Shown in pieces: positions 1-6,678 of a stretch of DNA of 8,459 nt. Under the pieces are notes generated by a model. It was not told the DNA's origin. It did not search any database and saw only the letters and a program-made list of their open reading frames with translations. The stretch comes from ZLKRG08 sp964565165 (lineage in GTDB: Bacteria > Actinomycetota > Actinomycetes > Nanopelagicales > Nanopelagicaceae): positions 1-8,459 of the forward strand of contig CAZMDJ010000049.1 in assembly GCA_964565165.1 (NCBI GenBank), in the 5' to 3' direction. The position numbers and the translations under genes are program-made. Position 1 is the first letter of the stretch. The number at the start of each line of letters is the position of its first letter.

Positions 1-1554
1 CAGCAATATGCAAAGACTGCCTTTTTAACTCAAGAGCGCACCATTACAAGAAAAATTAAAGAACTTGTAATCGCAATAAAGCTCGAGAACCAATTAAGTA
101 AAGATCAGATTTTAGAAAATTACTTAAATACTATTTACTTTGGTCGCGGCTCTTACGGTGTTGAGACTGCAGCGCAGCAATATTTCAACCGCAGCGCAAA
201 GCAACTTAATCTCGCACAATCAGCAGTGATCGCATCAATCTTGCGCTCGCCTGGTTACTACGATCCGCAATACAGCAAAGCAAACCTCGAACGTCTGCAA
301 GGTCGTTTCGCTTATGTATTAAATGGAATGGTTAAAGCTGGTTGGATTACCGAAGCGCAAGCGAAAGCAACCAAGTTCCCAACCATCATGCCTGGAACTT
401 CTGAAGGTTGGTTATCAGGACCTAAGGGTTATTTAATTGAAATGGTGCGCGCAGAGTTAATCAAGCGCGGATTTACTGAAGATCAATTAATGAAGGGCGG
501 TTTAGTTGTTAAGACCACCTTCGATCAAAAGGCGCAGACCTCTGCAATGGCAGCGGTTGCAAAGTTAACCCCTTCAAATGCGCCAGAGAATTTACATATT
601 GGTTTAGTTGCAATTCGCCCAGGAACTGGCGAAATTGTCGCTCTTTATGGCGGCGCTGATTATGTAAAGCGCCAATTAAATGATGCCACCCAATCAATTG
701 CGATGGCCGGTTCTACCTTTAAACCATTCGCGCTCGCAGCTGCACTTGAATCAGGAATTCCGCTTACATCAATGTGGAACGGTGATTCACCACAAACATT
801 TGATGATGCCGGTAAACCATATGTAGTTAATAACTATGGCGGCGAAGGTTGGGGCCAAATTAGTTTGATGGTTGCGACTTCACACTCTGTTAATACTGTT
901 TACGTACCGCTTGGAATTAAAGCTGGCCCAGATAAGGTCGTAGACGTTGCACGTCGCGCAGGTATTCCAGATTCTGTTGCAATGATGCCAACACCATCAG
1001 TTGTACTTGGCACCTCATCTCCGCACGTAATCGATGTTGCAGTTTCTTATGCAACATTTGCAGCGAACGGTGTTTATGCAGCGCCTTGGTTTATCTCTGA
1101 AGTACAAGGATCAAATGGCGGAGTCCTTTATCAAGCGCCATCACCATCACCAAATACTGTATTTAGTAAAGAGGTGATGGCAGATCTAACTTACGGATTA
1201 CAAGAAGTTGTTAAGAACGGTACTGCAACTTACGGAACTTCAGGCCTTGGTCGTCCAGCTGCTGGTAAGACCGGAACTTCAGAACAGAATGGTTCTGCAT
1301 GGTTTAGCGGTTACACACCACAACTTGCCGCATCAGTTGCGATGTTCCGAGATGATGCAACGCAATCACTTAACGGAATTGGTGGACTTAACTCAGTTAC
1401 TGGTGGAACATTCCCAGCGAAGATTTGGACTGCATTTATGAAGGGCGCGCTAAAAGGTCAGCCTGCGCTCTCATTCCCTGCACCTGCACATATTGGCGGC
1501 ACCGATCCAGTTGTAATGACAAGCGGTGGCAAACAATCAATGAAGAAGAAGTAA
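1..1554 (+). CDS. ponA: Class A penicillin-binding protein (bifunctional transglycosylase/transpeptidase), 5' end missing
   Basis: The frame is open from base 1, so the gene begins outside the window; 517 residues are visible and the stop is TAA at 1552-1554. The first ~80 residues are the end of a GT51 peptidoglycan glycosyltransferase domain (QQYAKTAFL, RKIKE, then ILENYLNTIYFGRGSYGVE and a YF.RSAKQL.LAQ stretch). The GT51 catalytic Glu motif must lie upstream. The penicillin-binding transpeptidase domain follows with all three active-site motifs: STFK (nucleophile Ser codon 712-714), SVN (886-894) and KTGTS (1267-1281). Class A PBPs polymerise lipid II and cross-link the stem peptides on the outer face of the membrane. 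The C-terminus after KTGTS is short and ends in a Lys-rich tail, with no PASTA domain. The next gene follows at once and is probably co-transcribed. The symbol rests on family and on M. tuberculosis ponA1 synteny; the exact paralogue is inferred. Confidence 0.95.
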   Translation, partial: QQYAKTAFLTQERTITRKIKELVIAIKLENQLSKDQILENYLNTIYFGRGSYGVETAAQQYFNRSAKQLNLAQSAVIASILRSPGYYDPQYSKANLERLQGRFAYVLNGMVKAGWITEAQAKATKFPTIMPGTSEGWLSGPKGYLIEMVRAELIKRGFTEDQLMKGGLVVKTTFDQKAQTSAMAAVAKLTPSNAPENLHIGLVAIRPGTGEIVALYGGADYVKRQLNDATQSIAMAGSTFKPFALAAALESGIPLTSMWNGDSPQTFDDAGKPYVVNNYGGEGWGQISLMVATSHSVNTVYVPLGIKAGPDKVVDVARRAGIPDSVAMMPTPSVVLGTSSPHVIDVAVSYATFAANGVYAAPWFISEVQGSNGGVLYQAPSPSPNTVFSKEVMADLTYGLQEVVKNGTATYGTSGLGRPAAGKTGTSEQNGSAWFSGYTPQLAASVAMFRDDATQSLNGIGGLNSVTGGTFPAKIWTAFMKGALKGQPALSFPAPAHIGGTDPVVMTSGGKQSMKKK

Positions 1555-1603
1555 TCTGTTTAAGAACACTCGCGTACTTCTTGCACTAGCAATAGTTGCA
1601 AGT

Positions 1604-2740
1604 TTGCTCTCGTTCTTTAAGTTCTCACACTGCGAAAAGCACGATTGGCAATCGCCAGATAACTATATTCACGCGTGTTATACCGATATTGCACCTCTTT
1701 ATACCGAGCGCGGATTAGATAAAGATATCTGGGCATTTGGTAGTGGCGATCAGAGCGTTGAATACCCAGTGTTAATGGGCGTAGCAATGTATTTAACTGC
1801 GCTACCTGTTAACGATATTCATGATTATTACTTCTTAAATATTTTCTTACTTGCACTTTTATTTATTGCAACCATGTTTGTGCTCTATCGAATCGGCCAT
1901 TACGGTTTCTATTACGCACTCGCCCCTGCCGTAATCGCTTCGCTCTTTATCAACTGGGATCTCTGGGCAATTCCAACGATGCTCCTTGCGATCTATTGGT
2001 TTGATCGAACTAAATACGATTACAGCGCAATCGCACTTGGTATCTCAGTTGCCACAAAATTCTTCCCAGTACTTTTACTAATTCCAATTCTGGTAATCGC
2101 AGCTCGCGCGGGTCGCTCACCGATTCGTTACCTATCTATCTTTACCGGAACTTGGCTTGCCGTAAATCTCCCCGTTGCAATTACCACGCCGACTGGTTGG
2201 TGGCATTTCTATAAATTTAATATGGAACGCGGACCGGATTGGGGATCAATCTGGAACGTCGCGCAGATCTTTGGATTTACATCTGGCAATACAAATTTCT
2301 TATCGTTGATCGGAACTCTTGCAATTCTCTCTTGGGTCATCGTTTATCTCTTCGGACTTAAATCAACCCCGCGCCTATCTGAGATTTCATTTATCGTCTT
2401 TGCGAGCGCGCTTATTTTGGGCAAGGTTTATTCGCCGCAATATGTTCTCTGGTTAACCGCACTTGCAGTGATTGCGATCAAAACCAAACAGACACTTATT
2501 ACTTTCTGGGCTTGGCAGATTGCCGAGTTGGCGTATCACGTTGCGATCTGGCAACACTTAGCTACTCTTTCTGAGGCCCACTTCGGTCTCTCACAATCTT
2601 TCTACGGCGCAATCAGCCTGATTCGTTTGCTGGCATCAATCGCGATGATTTATAGCCTCGCCCATCAGCTGAAAAAGGCCCGCTCTACACAGGGAAAACC
2701 ATGGGATTTCCTCTTTGAGACCGCTTCCACCTATCCTTAA
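1604..2740 (+). CDS. Polytopic membrane protein, GT87-like (mannosyltransferase-type) family
   Basis: This predicted integral membrane protein has about eight or more hydrophobic segments over 378 residues counted from TTG 1604. Family-like features are an early extracytoplasmic loop with YTDIAPLY (Asp codon 1685-1687, a candidate catalytic Asp by analogy with polyprenyl-phosphate-dependent GT-C enzymes), NWDLWAIPTMLLAIYWF, and YSPQYVLWLTAL near the C-terminus. These resemble actinobacterial GT87/DUF2029 proteins, and the position between ponA and rpsF matches M. tuberculosis Rv0051. A role in adding a sugar to an envelope lipid or polymer is inferred; donor and acceptor cannot be told from the sequence. 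The start is doubtful. TTG 1604 has no Shine-Dalgarno sequence, and the frame stays open back to 1544, encoding a basic and hydrophobic stretch (FKNTRVLLALAIVASLL) that would form the first membrane helix. CTG 1556, just after a purine-rich run, is an alternative start. Confidence 0.8.
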   Translation: MLSFFKFSHCEKHDWQSPDNYIHACYTDIAPLYTERGLDKDIWAFGSGDQSVEYPVLMGVAMYLTALPVNDIHDYYFLNIFLLALLFIATMFVLYRIGHYGFYYALAPAVIASLFINWDLWAIPTMLLAIYWFDRTKYDYSAIALGISVATKFFPVLLLIPILVIAARAGRSPIRYLSIFTGTWLAVNLPVAITTPTGWWHFYKFNMERGPDWGSIWNVAQIFGFTSGNTNFLSLIGTLAILSWVIVYLFGLKSTPRLSEISFIVFASALILGKVYSPQYVLWLTALAVIAIKTKQTLITFWAWQIAELAYHVAIWQHLATLSEAHFGLSQSFYGAISLIRLLASIAMIYSLAHQLKKARSTQGKPWDFLFETASTYP

Positions 2741-2770
2741 CCCCTCATTGCAGGTAAAACTTCAATGATC

Positions 2771-2813
2771 ACCTCTGCTACGGAGATACCGTAGCCGCAT
2801 AGTCCAAAGGGGT
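2771..2813 (+). promoter_or_regulatory. S6:S18 complex-binding leader motif of rpsF, overlapping its ribosome binding site
   Basis: The known S6:S18-binding mRNA motif is a CCG presented in a bulge flanked by a stem and a hairpin, mimicking the 16S rRNA site. Here ACCTCT (2771-2776) can pair with AGGGGT (2808-2813; one G-U). The next bases form a perfect hairpin, CTACGG/CCGTAG (2778-2783 with 2789-2794, loop AGATA), and the 3' bulge begins with CCG (2795-2797). AGGGG is also the only Shine-Dalgarno-like sequence before rpsF, so protein binding would stabilise a fold that hides it. A competing 7-bp pairing, AACCCCT (2739-2745) with AGGGGTT (2808-2814), also occludes it. The fold was drawn by hand; the regulatory outcome is inferred from the known motif. 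Confidence 0.8.
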
Positions 2814-2825
2814 TTACTTAAATTC

Positions 2826-3110
2826 ATGCGTCATTATGAATTAATGGTCATCCTTGACCCAGAGCTCGAAGAGCGCACAGTTACACCAAGCCTCGAGACC
2901 TACTTAAAGATCATCAAAGACTCAGGCGGAAAAGTCGACAAGCTAGATGTTTGGGGACGCCGTCGTATGTCATTTGAAATCAATAAGAAGGGCGAAGGCA
3001 TTTACGCAGTTGTTGATATGCACTGCGAGCCAGCAGCAATCAAAGAGTTGGATCGCCAACTTAATTTGAATGAGTCTGTTCTGCGCACCAAAGTTATTCG
3101 TCCAGAATAA
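2826..3110 (+). CDS. rpsF: 30S ribosomal protein S6
   Basis: The 94-residue product begins MRHYELMVILDPELEE and includes the conserved stretch KLDVWGRRRMSFEINK..EGIYAVVDM, typical of bS6. This small ferredoxin-like ribosomal protein binds 16S rRNA in the platform as a heterodimer with S18, which is encoded two genes downstream. The length fits actinobacterial S6 (about 95 residues) and lacks the longer acidic tail of the E. coli protein. ATG 2826 is preceded by AAAGGGG (2806-2812) at an unusually long spacing of 13 bases, inside the leader motif, which fits feedback control. First gene of the rpsF-ssb-rpsR-rplI operon; ssb begins 52 bases downstream. Confidence 0.98.
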   Translation: MRHYELMVILDPELEERTVTPSLETYLKIIKDSGGKVDKLDVWGRRRMSFEINKKGEGIYAVVDMHCEPAAIKELDRQLNLNESVLRTKVIRPE

Positions 3111-3162
3111 TTAAAAACCTAATCAAGTAGAAAACACCCAGAGTAGATAGAGGTAAATAAAA

Positions 3163-3657
3163 ATGGCAGCAGGAGATACAAACATCACCATCATCGGCAA
3201 TCTTGTTGATGATCCAGAACTACGTTTCACTCCATCAGGTGCAGCGGTTGCAAAGTTTCGCGTAGCTTCAACTCCGCGTTATTTGGATCGCACAACCAAT
3301 GAATGGAAAGACGGAGATTCACTTTTCTTGCAATGTCAGATTTGGCGTCAGGCAGCGGAAAACGTTGCAGAGTCACTTACTCGCGGAATGCGCGTAATTG
3401 TTTCTGGTCGTTTAAAGCAACGCTCGTACGAAACCAAAGAGGGCGAGAAGCGCACAGTATTTGAAGTTGAAGTAGATGAAGTTGGTCCATCACTACGTAA
3501 TGCAACCGCGAAGGTCACAAAGACAACTCGCGCTGCAGGCGGAAACGCAAACGCAGGTGGCGGATTTACTGCAGAAGCTTTTAACGATGATCCTTGGGCA
3601 TCTTCTGCGCCAGCTGGTGGCGGTTGGTCAACAAATACCGACGAACCACCGTTCTAA
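3163..3657 (+). CDS. ssb: Single-stranded DNA-binding protein
   Basis: The product is 164 residues. An OB-fold occupies roughly residues 1-112 (starting MAAGDTNITIIGNLVDDPEL, with FRVAST, LFLQCQIWRQAAENVAESL and RGMRVIVSGRLKQRSYETKEG). A Gly/Asn/Ala-rich flexible linker follows, ending in the acidic tip DEPPF that recruits partner proteins. SSB coats single-stranded DNA as a tetramer during replication, repair and recombination. Length and tip resemble mycobacterial SSB. ATG 3163 is preceded by AGAGGT (3149-3154) at a spacing of 8. Its place between rpsF and rpsR is the standard bacterial arrangement, and only 60 bases separate it from rpsR. Confidence 0.98.
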   Translation: MAAGDTNITIIGNLVDDPELRFTPSGAAVAKFRVASTPRYLDRTTNEWKDGDSLFLQCQIWRQAAENVAESLTRGMRVIVSGRLKQRSYETKEGEKRTVFEVEVDEVGPSLRNATAKVTKTTRAAGGNANAGGGFTAEAFNDDPWASSAPAGGGWSTNTDEPPF

Positions 3658-3682
3658 AAAAATATCCAAAACAACTAACCAT

Positions 3683-3698
3683 TCCTACGTAAGTAGGG
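3683..3698 (+). promoter_or_regulatory. Small hairpin with GUAA tetraloop in the ssb-rpsR spacer
   Basis: CCTAC (3684-3688) pairs with GTAGG (3693-3697) around the loop GTAA, a GNRA tetraloop in RNA; a U-G pair can be added outside. It lies just upstream of the rpsR ribosome binding site AAAAGGAG (3703-3710) and has no T-tract, so it is not an intrinsic terminator. It may protect a processed 5' end or insulate rpsR translation; this is inference. Confidence 0.4.
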
Positions 3699-3717
3699 CC
3701 CGAAAAGGAGCACCACA

Positions 3718-4005
3718 ATGGGAGCACGTAATAACCGTACGCTCAAAGAACCAAAGAATAAGGGCGCTAAAGCAGCAGCTCTTAATAAGAAATTCAAGAA
3801 GAAGCCATGTCAGTTCTGCCGTGACAAAGTTTCATATATCGATTACAAAGATATTGCTTTGCTACGTAAGTACATCAGCGATCGCGGCAAGATCCGCGCA
3901 CGTCGCGTGACAGGTGCATGCACACAACATCAGCGTTCAGTCGCAACAGCTGTTAAGAACAGCCGCGAAGTAGCGCTACTTCCATACACATCAACAGCAC
4001 GTTAA
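3718..4005 (+). CDS. rpsR: 30S ribosomal protein S18, zinc-ligand (C+) form
   Basis: The product has 95 residues and a basic N-terminus. The S18 core includes YIDYKDIALLRKYISDRGKI, RARRVTG, HQRSVATAVKNSREVALLPY. Cys31, Cys34, Cys68 and His71 (CQFC ... CTQH) make a CxxC/CxxH zinc-ribbon-like set, so this is the zinc-binding form rather than the Cys-free paralogue that some actinobacteria express in zinc starvation. S18 pairs with S6 on the 30S platform, and the complex should also bind the rpsF leader. ATG 3718 has a strong Shine-Dalgarno sequence, AAAAGGAG, at a spacing of 7. rplI follows after 21 bases. Confidence 0.98.
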   Translation: MGARNNRTLKEPKNKGAKAAALNKKFKKKPCQFCRDKVSYIDYKDIALLRKYISDRGKIRARRVTGACTQHQRSVATAVKNSREVALLPYTSTAR

Positions 4006-4026
4006 TTACGAAAGGACTAATACAAA

Positions 4027-4470
4027 ATGAAGCTAATTCTTACTCGTGAAGTATCAGGCCTTGGACATCCTGGTGATGTCGTAACCGTTGCTGATGGTTA
4101 TGGCCGTAACTACTTACTACCAACTCACAATGCAATTGCATGGAGCCTTGGTGCAGAGAAGCAGATCGAAGGAATTCGTCGCGCTCGTGCAGCACGCGTT
4201 ATCCGCGATCTTGATCATGCAAAAGAAATTAAGGCAAAGCTTGAAGCTGCGTCAATTTCAATCAAGGTTAAAGTTGGTGCGCAAGGCAAGCTTTACGGTT
4301 CTGTAACCGATAAAGATGTTGCAGCAGCAATCAAGGCAGCAGCCGGTGTTGATATCGATCGCCACAAGATCAAGTTGGCTCATATCAAGAAGGCTGGCAA
4401 CCACACAGCAAAGGTTTCACTACACGGCAACGTTGTAGCGAACGTAACTGTTTCAGTTGTAGCTGCTTAA
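4027..4470 (+). CDS. rplI: 50S ribosomal protein L9
   Basis: The product has 147 residues, full length for bL9. The N-terminal rRNA-binding domain (MKLILTREVSGLGHPGDVV, VADGYGRNYLLPTHNAI) is joined by a long charged helix (about residues 45-78) to a C-terminal domain containing GKLYGSVTDKDVAAAI and the IKKAGNHTAKVSLHGNV region. L9 bridges from the base of the L1 stalk on the large subunit and helps keep the reading frame. ATG 4027 is preceded by AAAGGA (4011-4016) at a spacing of 10. It is the last gene of the operon; an intrinsic terminator follows 26 bases after its stop. Confidence 0.98.
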   Translation: MKLILTREVSGLGHPGDVVTVADGYGRNYLLPTHNAIAWSLGAEKQIEGIRRARAARVIRDLDHAKEIKAKLEAASISIKVKVGAQGKLYGSVTDKDVAAAIKAAAGVDIDRHKIKLAHIKKAGNHTAKVSLHGNVVANVTVSVVAA

Positions 4471-4478
4471 TTGATTAA

Positions 4479-4694
4479 CTAGTTTAAAAAGATAAGCCCC
4501 GCGAGATTACTTGCGGGGTTTTTCTTTGCCGTTTTCTTAACAGCAACCTTTTTCTTTATCGGTTTCTTGGCGGCAGATTTCTTTTTTACAGGCGCTGCCT
4601 TCTTCGCAATCTTTTTGGCGGCGCGTTTCTTTGAAGTCACAGTGAATGGAACTTCAGGTATCTCGATCTCAATCGTGATCTTCTGCGCCGACAT
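4479..4694 (-). CDS. Small Lys/Ala-rich basic protein, histone-H1-like tail (hypothetical)
   Basis: This minus-strand ORF runs from ATG (4694-4692) to TAG (4481-4479) and encodes 71 residues. An acidic/hydrophobic N-terminus (MSAQKITIEIEIPEVPFTV) is followed from about residue 22 by repeated K-K-x-A/AAKK/PVKKK/PIKKK units, then an unrelated end, NPASNLAGLIFLN, encoded by the rplI terminator hairpin. Such AlaLys(Pro) tails occur in bacterial nucleoid proteins and H1-like proteins, so nucleic-acid binding is plausible but unproven; I do not recognise the N-terminal part as a named domain. The ORF is convergent with rplI and divergent from the protease gene. No clear Shine-Dalgarno precedes ATG 4694. 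GTG 4745-4743 would add 17 residues. The frame is open further upstream, but that part overlaps the start of the protease gene and looks non-coding. Confidence 0.55.
   Translation of the reverse strand: MSAQKITIEIEIPEVPFTVTSKKRAAKKIAKKAAPVKKKSAAKKPIKKKVAVKKTAKKNPASNLAGLIFLN
4494..4525 (+). terminator. Intrinsic terminator of the rpsF-ssb-rpsR-rplI operon
   Basis: The stem CCCCGCGAG (4497-4505) pairs with CTTGCGGGG (4510-4518; one G-U) around the loop ATTA, followed directly by a T-run (4519-4523, then CTTT). Flanking A-T pairs can extend the stem. The reverse strand shows CTTATCTTTTT after the same stem, so weak activity in the other direction is possible. Confidence 0.92.
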
Positions 4695-4750
4695 TGGAGA
4701 AGGGTAAAGTGATTTACGGTAGAAGTCACCCCTTTTCTTCACCCTAACCG

Positions 4751-4763
4751 GTCTTCTGAAGAC
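4751..4763. repeat. Short palindrome upstream of the protease gene
   Basis: GTCTTC (4751-4756) and GAAGAC (4758-4763) are perfect inverted repeats around a single T, in the roughly 100-base gap between two divergent start codons. The one-base centre argues against an RNA hairpin and for a possible protein-binding site. No convincing -10/-35 pair could be assigned in this gap. Confidence 0.35.
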
Positions 4764-4794
4764 AAGGTCACATCGGTCATGCCAAACTCGGCAA

Positions 4795-6615
4795 ATGAAA
4801 CGAATTGCCCTTGTATTCGCAGTTGTAGCGTCTTTGTTGACCGGAACCGTTGCGACCGCCGCGGTCAAAGCCGGCGCTACATGTTCAAAAGCTGGATCAA
4901 CATCGATAGCAGGTGGAAAGAAGTACACCTGTATAAAGTCCGGAAAGAAGTTGGTCTGGGATAAAGGTGTGGCGGTAAAGAAACCAACTGTAGTCGTTCC
5001 TGAACTTCCTAAACCAGAACCTTCACCTTCAGTGAACGCTTCTACGGAGGGCGCAAAAGAGCAAGATGTCTCGAAATTGCTTGAAAATTTAGATCAACCT
5101 AAATTTGTTGGAAGCAATTCAAATAACCAAATATTTACCGTTCAATTCAACGTCGAAGCAAATGCTTTAGGCGGTTATGTTGAAATCCCCGAAATAAAGG
5201 TGGGTTTTAAAGAATCAAAACAAGAAAAGGACGATAAAGGGCTTGTAACAATAAAAATCGCAATTCCTCCAGATCAAGGTACAGTAAAAGTTAACGTCCA
5301 TTTATTTGCTTTTTCCAAGACAGCGAAATCAGGATGCTGCACAGGTTTTCAAACTGAAATCTCTAGCCCATACGTGAAATTACAACCAAAAATGCAGCCT
5401 ATAGGAAACGTAATTACTTGGAAACAACCCATCAACGTTGAATCTCAGGCTAAAACTTCTATTACACCAGTAAATCAACTTGCCTCTATAAATGAGTGCA
5501 AAATCCAAGATGCAGCTGCAAACGGAGTAACACTTTCAAATCCACAGAAGCACTTTGTTTCTGGATTCGGCCTGTATAAAGAACGAGCACCTTTAACTCG
5601 TTCGCCCGTAATTCAATTTGTGACTGTCGACTTTCCAGACCTCCAAGGCAAAAGATCACCTACAGAAGACTTAAAGCCTGTCACTGATTTCTTGGGTAAA
5701 TATTGGAAAGCGCAAACAACAAATGGCACCGAATTAGATTTTAGAATTCCAAAATCCTTTATTCGCATGCCAAAAAACGTCACAGACTACGAATTAAACG
5801 TTGATTTCTTCTCAGGTAAGTGGACAAATACAACTTCGTTTAATTATGTGCGAGAAGCAATCAAAGTTGCTGATCCCCAAATAGATTTCTCAAATGTGGA
5901 TGTATTGGTTGTAGCGGTGCCTTCGGAGGTCACTAGACAACAAATAGCTGCATTCGTAGCTGAATCAAGCGAAGCGGCATTAGGTCAAGGTTTTGATACA
6001 AATGAAAAGAAAATCATGAACGCATTAATCATGGCAGGGCCGGTTGCAAATCAAGACTTCGAATTACTTAATTGGGCTCACGAACTGGGTCACAACTTTG
6101 GATTAACTGATATTAGAAATACATTAAATGTTGCAGCACAGGTTTCAAGTGATTTGGGCATTTATGACTTAATGAATTCTATGCAAGCACCAGAATTGTT
6201 GGCTTGGAACAGATTTATTATTGGAGTTCTCAATGATGATCAAGTTCGTTGTGTTACTGGTGGTTCAACCACGCACCTAATCAAACCAGTTGAGATGGAG
6301 ACCAAAGAAGCAAAACTGATTGTTATTCCAACTGGAAAATACACAGGAATTGCTATCGAATCTCGTCGTGCAATTGGGTTTGATGCGATGTTAGGGAGTT
6401 TGAGCGAAGGCGTTTTGGTTTATCAAATTGATACAACAATTCCTTACAACCTATCTCCTATGAAGCTAGTTCCGAGAGTTGGTTCAATAGATAATGAGTG
6501 GAGACGCGACTCGGCGCTGCAACTCAATGATTCGTTGACGGTCCAAGGCTGGAAGATTTCGGTCTTAGAAAGGGGAGACTGGGGCGACGTGGTTAAGGTT
6601 GAAAAGGTTGGCTAA
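4795..6615 (+). CDS. Secreted zinc metalloprotease-like protein (M6/metzincin-like)
   Basis: The product has 606 residues. Residues 1-23 are a clear signal peptide (MKRIALVFAVVASLLTG..., Ala-rich end near VATAA). Residues 26-56 form a small module with Cys30 and Cys46 (TCSKAG, GGKKYTCIKSGKKLVW), of a kind I associate with secreted proteins of freshwater actinobacteria. A Pro-rich linker (about 58-80) and a probably beta-rich region with Cys181-Cys182 follow. The catalytic region has HELGHNFGLTD (His429, Glu430, His433, Asp439), an HExxHxxGxxD zinc site as in M6 and snapalysin-type enzymes, then YDLMNS (Met460, possible Met-turn) and GVLVYQIDTTI, resembling the M6 region after the active site. 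Extracellular protein degradation is inferred; the substrate is unknown. ATG 4795 lacks an obvious Shine-Dalgarno but fits the signal peptide exactly. The middle is visibly AT-richer than neighbouring genes. Confidence 0.8.
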   Translation: MKRIALVFAVVASLLTGTVATAAVKAGATCSKAGSTSIAGGKKYTCIKSGKKLVWDKGVAVKKPTVVVPELPKPEPSPSVNASTEGAKEQDVSKLLENLDQPKFVGSNSNNQIFTVQFNVEANALGGYVEIPEIKVGFKESKQEKDDKGLVTIKIAIPPDQGTVKVNVHLFAFSKTAKSGCCTGFQTEISSPYVKLQPKMQPIGNVITWKQPINVESQAKTSITPVNQLASINECKIQDAAANGVTLSNPQKHFVSGFGLYKERAPLTRSPVIQFVTVDFPDLQGKRSPTEDLKPVTDFLGKYWKAQTTNGTELDFRIPKSFIRMPKNVTDYELNVDFFSGKWTNTTSFNYVREAIKVADPQIDFSNVDVLVVAVPSEVTRQQIAAFVAESSEAALGQGFDTNEKKIMNALIMAGPVANQDFELLNWAHELGHNFGLTDIRNTLNVAAQVSSDLGIYDLMNSMQAPELLAWNRFIIGVLNDDQVRCVTGGSTTHLIKPVEMETKEAKLIVIPTGKYTGIAIESRRAIGFDAMLGSLSEGVLVYQIDTTIPYNLSPMKLVPRVGSIDNEWRRDSALQLNDSLTVQGWKISVLERGDWGDVVKVEKVG

Positions 6616-6662
6616 TCTCAATATTTGAAACTTCCCCAAAAACCTTCCTCCACAGGCAGATC

Positions 6663-6678
6663 ACGCTCAAATGAGCGT
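6663..6678. repeat. Perfect 7-2-7 palindrome upstream of dnaB
   Basis: ACGCTCA (6663-6669), AA, TGAGCGT (6672-6678). The two-base centre and the absence of a downstream T-run on the plus strand fit a dimeric repressor operator better than a terminator. On the minus strand the palindrome is preceded, not followed, by a T-run. It does not match the actinobacterial LexA consensus (GAAC-N4-GTTC). It lies 23 bases before the first strong DnaA-box-like sequence. Confidence 0.5.

Noticed and set aside
2741..2775. A -10/-35 promoter just before rpsF (TTGCAG at about 2749 with a weak -10)
   Set aside because: The -10 match is poor and the sequence is better explained by the leader fold; read-through from the upstream genes is equally possible.
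3476..3910. Open frame spanning the end of ssb and most of rpsR on the plus strand
   Set aside because: It overlaps two clear conserved genes in another frame and the translation has no recognisable features.
4695..4928. N-terminal extension of the minus-strand Lys-rich ORF to an ATG at 4928
   Set aside because: It would overlap the signal-peptide region of the protease gene and encodes Cys/His/Trp-containing sequence with no family resemblance; it is best read as an open frame opposite a real gene.
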